A stretch of DNA of 64,000 nucleotides, from the NCBI GenBank assembly GCA_022495005.1, contig JAGYXB010000018.1:1798001-1862000 (forward strand), written 5' to 3'. Shown piece by piece: positions 59,220-64,000 of this stretch. Numbering within the stretch: position 1 is the first letter of the stretch; the number at the start of each line of letters is the position of its first letter. This DNA is from Rhyacophila brunnea (lineage: Eukaryota > Arthropoda > Insecta > Trichoptera > Rhyacophilidae). The notes beneath the pieces are model-generated. The model saw nothing but the letters and a program-made list of their open reading frames with translations. It was not told the origin of the DNA and did no database searches. A program made the position numbers and the translations under genes.

Positions 59220-60095
59220 AAGTACACACACCAATTTTTAAAATGGTTATTGTAGGTATATTTTCTCAATCCAAAAGTATTTCAATAAGTGCTGACTATT
59301 TTGTTTTTTAGATATAAAGAAACGGGAATATTTGTATTTTTTTTTTAAAAAAAAACACCGATACAATGTGGAAACATGGACATTGAATAAATAACCGCTT
59401 TGGCTTCTCTCGCACATGATCATTATTGACTAAGTTTTCTATGACTTTTCCGTATAAATCCTGTTCTATTTAGCTAATATATAGTGTTGGATATTATGTT
59501 TTAAATCATCAATATTTTCTGGGATATCAATGTAGGTTTTATTTTAAGAAAACCCCCAAATTAGACGTCCAGTGGTGTTAAATCATTAACTCAGGTTAAC
59601 CTCATTATCTGATTAACTCTCAAACTGGCAAATGGTACAATCCTGCTAAAACTACATGTTGCTAAAGTTCATTTCGTCCAATTCGCGCAAAAACGAATAT
59701 GATCTTATTATCACGTTAATGGTGGTCATTTATCATAAGCGTAATTCTACGCACATTTTAAAAAAGTACAACACGATGACAATTACTGCCCAAAAACTAC
59801 ACCAATCTGTGACTATTTCAATAATACCAACAGTTTGTCATAAATCACTTATATTTAAATAATAAGATTTGTGAATTTATTATCCTTTAAATCACTGTAA
59901 TTATGTCAATTGATAAGACTTGTTTTTGTCCGATAATATTGCGTATTTTTTTCCACAATAGTTGTAGATAAGTAAACCATTATTTTGATAATATTTGTTA
60001 CGATTTGTACCCATTGTTGTACTGCATAATCTTCCATGACTAATTTCCTATTTATAACTTTAGACTATATTATAAATATGTCAAATTCAATTCGA
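59220..60095. other. AT-rich non-coding stretch, nothing recognised
   Basis: The frame 59656-59862 shows no motif. Confidence 0.4.
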
Positions 60096-60099
60096 TGTG

Positions 60100-60525
60100 A
60101 AGTGTCTGGGACTTTCGACTTTACTCGGTCAAAACCAAATTCTGCCTTATCGAAGCTTGCATTCTGACGGTGTTTCTTTACGGTAGCGAATCATGGCACT
60201 TTATGAAGGTTCAGAGCAATCGTATACTGAGTTTCAAGAACAGAATATGTTTGCGACAGATATTGGGTGTAGTGGTATGACTTTAGGAGTAACAAGAAGA
60301 TAAGAATAATGCACAAAACAGTATCTTATCATGCTGAGAGTGAAGAGGCGAAGTTGTATCTGACTCGTCCACGTGCTGCAGATGCCACAAGAAAACCTTA
60401 ACTTGGCTTGCCTGTTTTTTAAGCTAATCTCATTTGGGTGTCCTGTAAGGCCGCTAAATACTATATATAGAGTGTTTACGGAGTATATTATGCTTCAGCT
60501 AAGTGGCGGATATGGCCGAAAAATT
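60100..60525 (+). pseudogene. LINE 3' fragment, same family as 8217-8880
   Basis: It matches the inverse of 8230-8660: TACTCGGTCAAAACCAAATT, TTTACGGTAGCGAATCATG, CGTATACTGAG, ATGTTTGCGACAGATATTGG, then QENLNLACLFFK in frame 60373-60600, and AGTGGCGGATATGGCCGAAA at the 3' end. Several insertions and a deletion of about 80 bp before the 3' end break the frame. The tail lacks the clear GAA run of the other copy. Confidence 0.75.
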
Positions 60526-60529
60526 GAAA

Positions 60530-60943
60530 ATGATAGTGACACAAATTTTGAATGGTCAAGGCTTATTATTACACCCTATGGTGGCGCTTTTTGCAAGTGA
60601 ACTGTAATTGTTGAATTTAATGCTAGATGGTGGATTCCGGATATAGGGGGGAGGTGATGATGTAGATACACAAGAACACCAGGTACGGACCTAAGATGTG
60701 TTGATGGCTAGAACAGACTGTAGCTAGTTTGGTGTTCACGCATTCACACTGGTTAACTGACGGCGCACTTTTGATGGATTATATATGATAATATTTCGTA
60801 TGAATGATGAAGACGCGAAGTTCACTTAACCATATCAAGCTTAGTGCCATGAAGGTCAACAGATGAGCTATACCTGGGTCACTCTTTAGTTAACGCGCGT
60901 CGCTCCTATCATATCAGATAGAGCGTTAGACCCGTCGGCTATC
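60530..60943. other. non-coding flank of the Penelope-like element
   Basis: No repeats or frames recognised. It contains the GC-richer string GATAGAGCGTTAGACCCGTC just before the duplication at 60944. Confidence 0.4.
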
Positions 60944-61052
60944 TGGTAGTAACTGTTAATTGAGTTAGCATTTACTTGGTAGAATTCCATTTTACAAGAA
61001 ATGAAAATATAATTAATATTAAATTCTACAGGTTTTTTTTAAAAAAAAAAGG

Positions 61053-61097
61053 TTTGTCGATAGCTATTTCGGTTGTAACACCATTATCAAGACTATT
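61053..61097 (-). ncRNA. degenerate hammerhead-like motif, left arm
   Basis: The inverse of the right-arm motif: GAC/GTC stem I (61093-61091 with 61058-61056), core TTGATAA (61090-61084), GAAA (61070-61067), palindromic ATAGCTAT (61067-61060). Core deviates from CUGANGA at two bases, as in the right arm. Confidence 0.45.
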
Positions 61098-61359
61098 CAG
61101 ATAGGCCGTTTGCCTTTGCTTAAATACTATACATGTATAGATAGAGACAGAATACATTTTCTTATTCGTTCCAGCAATATTATGAATTTTTACATTATTA
61201 TTAATTGTAATATTATTAATACTTTGAAAACCCTAAGTGGGTTTTATAAATTGGATATCGAAATTTTTAAAATTTATCAAAATTACAGTGTTCGATGGTT
61301 ATTTATTGACATTATTAATCAATTAAAATATTATTAGTATAATTGTCTTAATCGTGTGT

Positions 61360-61908
61360 TTAGATTATATTTAATAGTGGCGACGAATACATTACAAAAT
61401 TTTCATTAATTATGTGATTACTTTTGGATAATTCGCGATTAATTTCCAACTGTTCAAGTAAATTTAATTTTAGACCTTTATTACATATATGCAAACATTG
61501 TGGCGTTTCATTGTTACTGATGCTATGAGAGTTTGATATCAAATGTTTAGCAAACTGAGAATCTGTTTTACCATTCCTAAAAGACCGGAGGTGCTCTTCA
61601 AAACGAGTTTTTATTGACCTGCCAGATTGACCAATGTAGCAGAGACTACATGTGCCACATGTTATTTTATAAACTCCGCTTTTCTCCAGTTTGTTGATTT
61701 TATCTTTACTATTTTTTAAGTTTAATCCTAGATTATTATTAGCTTTGAATGCTACGTTAACGCTATGTTTAATATCTTGATAAATTTTGTCTGAAATAAT
61801 GCCGTGATAACCAATGGACTTGTAATAACGATTTGAATCTTTAACGTTAGGGTATATTGTTGATCTAGCTAATTTAAGTTGTTTTTTATATAATATTTTA
61901 TCTACCAT
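61360..61908 (-). CDS. GIY-YIG endonuclease domain of a Penelope-like element (truncated ORF)
   Basis: The frame encodes 182 residues from the first ATG; homologous codons (V-D-E-L-H-T-I-K-Q) extend about 20 more residues upstream to the arm junction near 61970. The domain is at residues 88-175: SGVYKITCGTCSLCYIGQSG holds the GVY...YIG signature with paired cysteines between, then R and TRFEEHLRSF with the conserved Arg and His, QFAKHLI, and LLEQLEINRELSK with a candidate catalytic Glu. This nuclease nicks target DNA to prime reverse transcription in Penelope-like elements. The reverse transcriptase that should precede it is missing, so the product, if made, would be a lone endonuclease. No frameshift or stop interrupts what is left. 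Confidence 0.85.
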   Translation of the reverse strand: MVDKILYKKQLKLARSTIYPNVKDSNRYYKSIGYHGIISDKIYQDIKHSVNVAFKANNNLGLNLKNSKDKINKLEKSGVYKITCGTCSLCYIGQSGRSIKTRFEEHLRSFRNGKTDSQFAKHLISNSHSISNNETPQCLHICNKGLKLNLLEQLEINRELSKSNHIINENFVMYSSPLLNII

Positions 61909-62242
61909 TGATGTTTCATATCCATTACTTACGGCTATTTGTTTAATGGTATGTAGTTCATCTACAAATTAGATTTTGAGGATTAAGACAATTATACTAA
62001 TAATATTTTAATTGATTAATAATGTCAATAAATAACCATCGAACACTGTAATTTTGATAAATTTTGAAAATTTCGATATCCATTTTAAAAAAAACCCACT
62101 TAAGGTTTTCAAAGTATTAATAATATTACAATTAATAATAATGTAAAAATTCATAATATTGCTGGAACGAATAAGAAAATGTATTCTGTCTCTATCTATA
62201 CACGTATAGTATTTAAGCAAAGGCAAACGGCCTATCTGAATA

Positions 62243-62282
62243 GTCTTGATAATGGTGTTACAACCGAAATAGCTATCGACAA
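62243..62282 (+). ncRNA. degenerate hammerhead-like motif, right arm
   Basis: Stem I GTC (62243-62245) pairs GAC (62278-62280). The core reads TTGATAA (62246-62252) where CTGANGA is required, i.e. C3 and G8 are changed. Stem II is GGT...ACC (62254-62256 with 62263-62265). Second core GAAA is 62266-62269. Stem III ATAGCTAT (62269-62276) is again a loopless palindrome, and C 62277 is the expected cleavage base. The fold is kept but the two core changes should abolish or strongly reduce cleavage. Confidence 0.45.
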
Positions 62283-62349
62283 ACCTTTTTTAAAAAACCT
62301 GTAGAATTTAATATTAATTATATTTTCATTTCTTGGTAGTAACTGCCTA

Positions 62350-64000
62350 TTGTTCGTAATAACATGCTTCTTTGGCTCGTAATTGCTAATATTTTCATCT
62401 TGTGACACAGCAATAATATGGGGATTGCAGTAGGGGGGACTAAGGATGAATGCAACTACAATTTAGCTCAACCACCCTATAATATTAGATTTTATTCCTT
62501 GCTATAAATTAAACAAGTGGCGAAAATTCATAAATTTTAACCAGCATCAAGATTTACACCTTTGTAGTCTAATTTGGGTGACTGAATATAAAAATTGATA
62601 ATTGAATTTTATTAATTTCATTATGGTATTATTTTTATCACGTTAATCGATGAAAGGTATTATTATAAAAATTATAATTTCAAAGACGACTATCTTTCAC
62701 ACTGCAACTGAAAGATTAGCAATCACGAAAACTTTACATTGATTTCAAAATGAGAAAGAAGTTTTTACGTAAAGTTTTCCTTCGTTAAATACTGAGTTGA
62801 TTTCTACTAATTGAACCGACACTTAAAAGTTTTTCTTGCCAGAGAAAACTTCACGAATTTACAGTTAAAACCGTATCGTTATGGCATGGGTGATTAAAAT
62901 TGACTACCACGTATTAATGAGAAAAAGACTATTAATACGAATTCGTATGTAAGAGGCTTTTTTAATTTGTAAACTCTTTTATTTGCTCAATTGTTTTTAT
63001 TTACTTATATAATGGCAAGGTTATACATCAAATTCACAGAATACAAAAACATAATCATACAAAAAATTCAAGTAAAACCTTAATGTAATCGTTATCGCAT
63101 GACGTGGTATTTTAAAATAGGTATGTAAAATTCCTTCAACCTTAACTCTACTCTCAGGAGCACAATATAATATTATTTACTATCTTTATATTACGGACAA
63201 ATTTAGAAACAACTATCAAATCAGCCGAACATCACGCCATGTCGGTGACAATACGTTCACGCAAAAACAAATAACAATATTTTACAGTGGCGTGGAAAAG
63301 AGTTTCACTACAATCAAACAATTAATTTAAATGTATCTAATTCGGAATATTTAAGATAGGTATATGCTTACCAATTAAAAAAATTATTTAATAAAATATT
63401 GGTCATCAGTTCTGCCTTGCACAAGTAAGGTCATTAAATGTGTTGTGTAAAACATATTATGCTTCAGAAATGTTTCGAATTATCTATATAATCATTATTA
63501 AAAAATGATTTTATATTAGTAATTTATAGAAAAAAACATTTATAGACACAATAATATTTTATTAACAATTTTAAAAAAATGTTTATATAATTAACAGATT
63601 TAAATTTATAATTTAACAATACAATTAATATTCCTACTCTTGTCCAATGTTTGAGACTTATACGATTGTTTGTTATTATAATACATTTTTGAGCTGTCTT
63701 GATCCATTGCAGACATAACTCTCAAAAGATGATAAAAATATGGTGTGTTTTATAATATTTTGAGATTTTTCACAGAACCAAGTTGACATAGAGTGTATTC
63801 GGGTACATAAGAATTTTTTTTTCAAAATTGTATTGTGTTCAATTAATGTATATTTTACATGAAAATATTCTTATGGTTCTGCAATTGCTTCAGTACCTAG
63901 CGTATCATGGCATGTAAATTAATGCTTGGCACCATTTTACTAAAAGAAAGTTTGCATGAAACCTTTGGATATGAAATCAATCAAACTAGGTACGCAGTGT
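62350..64000. other. AT-rich non-coding stretch, nothing recognised
   Basis: No coding motif, boxes or matches to other repeats in the window were found up to the window edge. Confidence 0.45.

Larger units (their letters stand above)
60956..62333 (-). mobile_element. Penelope-like element, 5'-truncated, inverted arms, 12-bp target duplication
   Basis: TGGTAGTAACTG flanks it at 60944-60955 and 62334-62345. The left arm (60995-61353) and right arm (61981-62333) are inverse copies of about 355 bp. Between them lies a minus-strand GIY-YIG reading frame. In minus orientation the order is inverted terminal unit, end of ORF, direct terminal unit, then a 39-base tail (60994-60956). The tail contains GAATTCTACCAAGTAAATG, comparable with AATTCCATCAAGTACC in the tail at 59018-59035. 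The reverse transcriptase is absent: coding sequence stops exactly where the right arm begins. Confidence 0.85.

Noticed and set aside
61110..61337. Two near-identical 72-75 codon frames in opposite orientation (also 62008-62226) as a gene pair
   Set aside because: They are the two inverted arms of the Penelope-like element read in frame by chance.

Overview
The window reads as AT-rich, non-coding eukaryotic DNA, most probably from an insect or other arthropod. Evidence for this: non-LTR retrotransposon debris of insect type, tRNA-derived SINEs, a Helitron, a Penelope-like element (PLE), several small terminal-inverted-repeat transposons, and no bacterial-style gene packing. I found no convincing host exon, rRNA or functional tRNA gene. 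Nearly all open frames longer than about 180 bases are chance frames or pieces of mobile elements. The species cannot be fixed from the sequence alone.

Layout. 1-5.5 kb is AT-rich with almost nothing recognisable. 5.5-6.15 kb is an intact-looking small DNA transposon with 'GAAGTTATAC'-type ends. 8.2-18.7 kb holds retroelement debris: fragments of at least three non-LTR families, two SINE types, a GC-richer block that may be a solo LTR, and the best-preserved retrotransposon, a 5'-truncated and frameshifted RTE-like reverse transcriptase at 15.5-17.4 kb. At 22.5-22.8 kb there is an 8-bp minisatellite whose minus strand is open in all three frames. 24-28.3 kb carries a SINE with an 11-bp target duplication and an 816-bp TTAA-site transposon flanked by SINEs in opposite orientation. 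35.6-40.3 kb carries a SINE split by a Harbinger-like MITE, a second MITE, and a decayed Helitron with a Pif1-type helicase pseudogene followed by a second Helitron 5' end. 45-53.2 kb has a third non-LTR fragment with a mutated catalytic motif, a non-autonomous hAT element with a perfect 8-bp duplication, a further MITE, and nested LINE/PLE debris. 54.5-55.1 kb is a truncated copy of the TTAA element. 57.8-62.35 kb is the most interesting part.

That last part holds two Penelope-like insertions built as large inverted repeats, each flanked by a 12-bp target-site duplication. The first (58162-59055) has no coding sequence, arms that are almost identical, and in each arm a motif that fits a hammerhead ribozyme core with a palindromic stem III. 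It sits inside a second copy of the small DNA transposon seen at 5.5-6.15 kb, and that copy supplies a paralogous empty site. The second (60956-62333) keeps a GIY-YIG endonuclease reading frame between its arms and carries a related but mutated hammerhead-like motif. A third, decayed relative lies at about 51983-52645 and is itself interrupted by a LINE fragment.

There is no operon-like logic. The elements interact only as parasites of one another: SINEs probably used LINE machinery, and MITEs, LINEs and PLEs have inserted into older repeats. All element calls come from reading motifs, termini and duplicated flanks by eye; no database search was possible.
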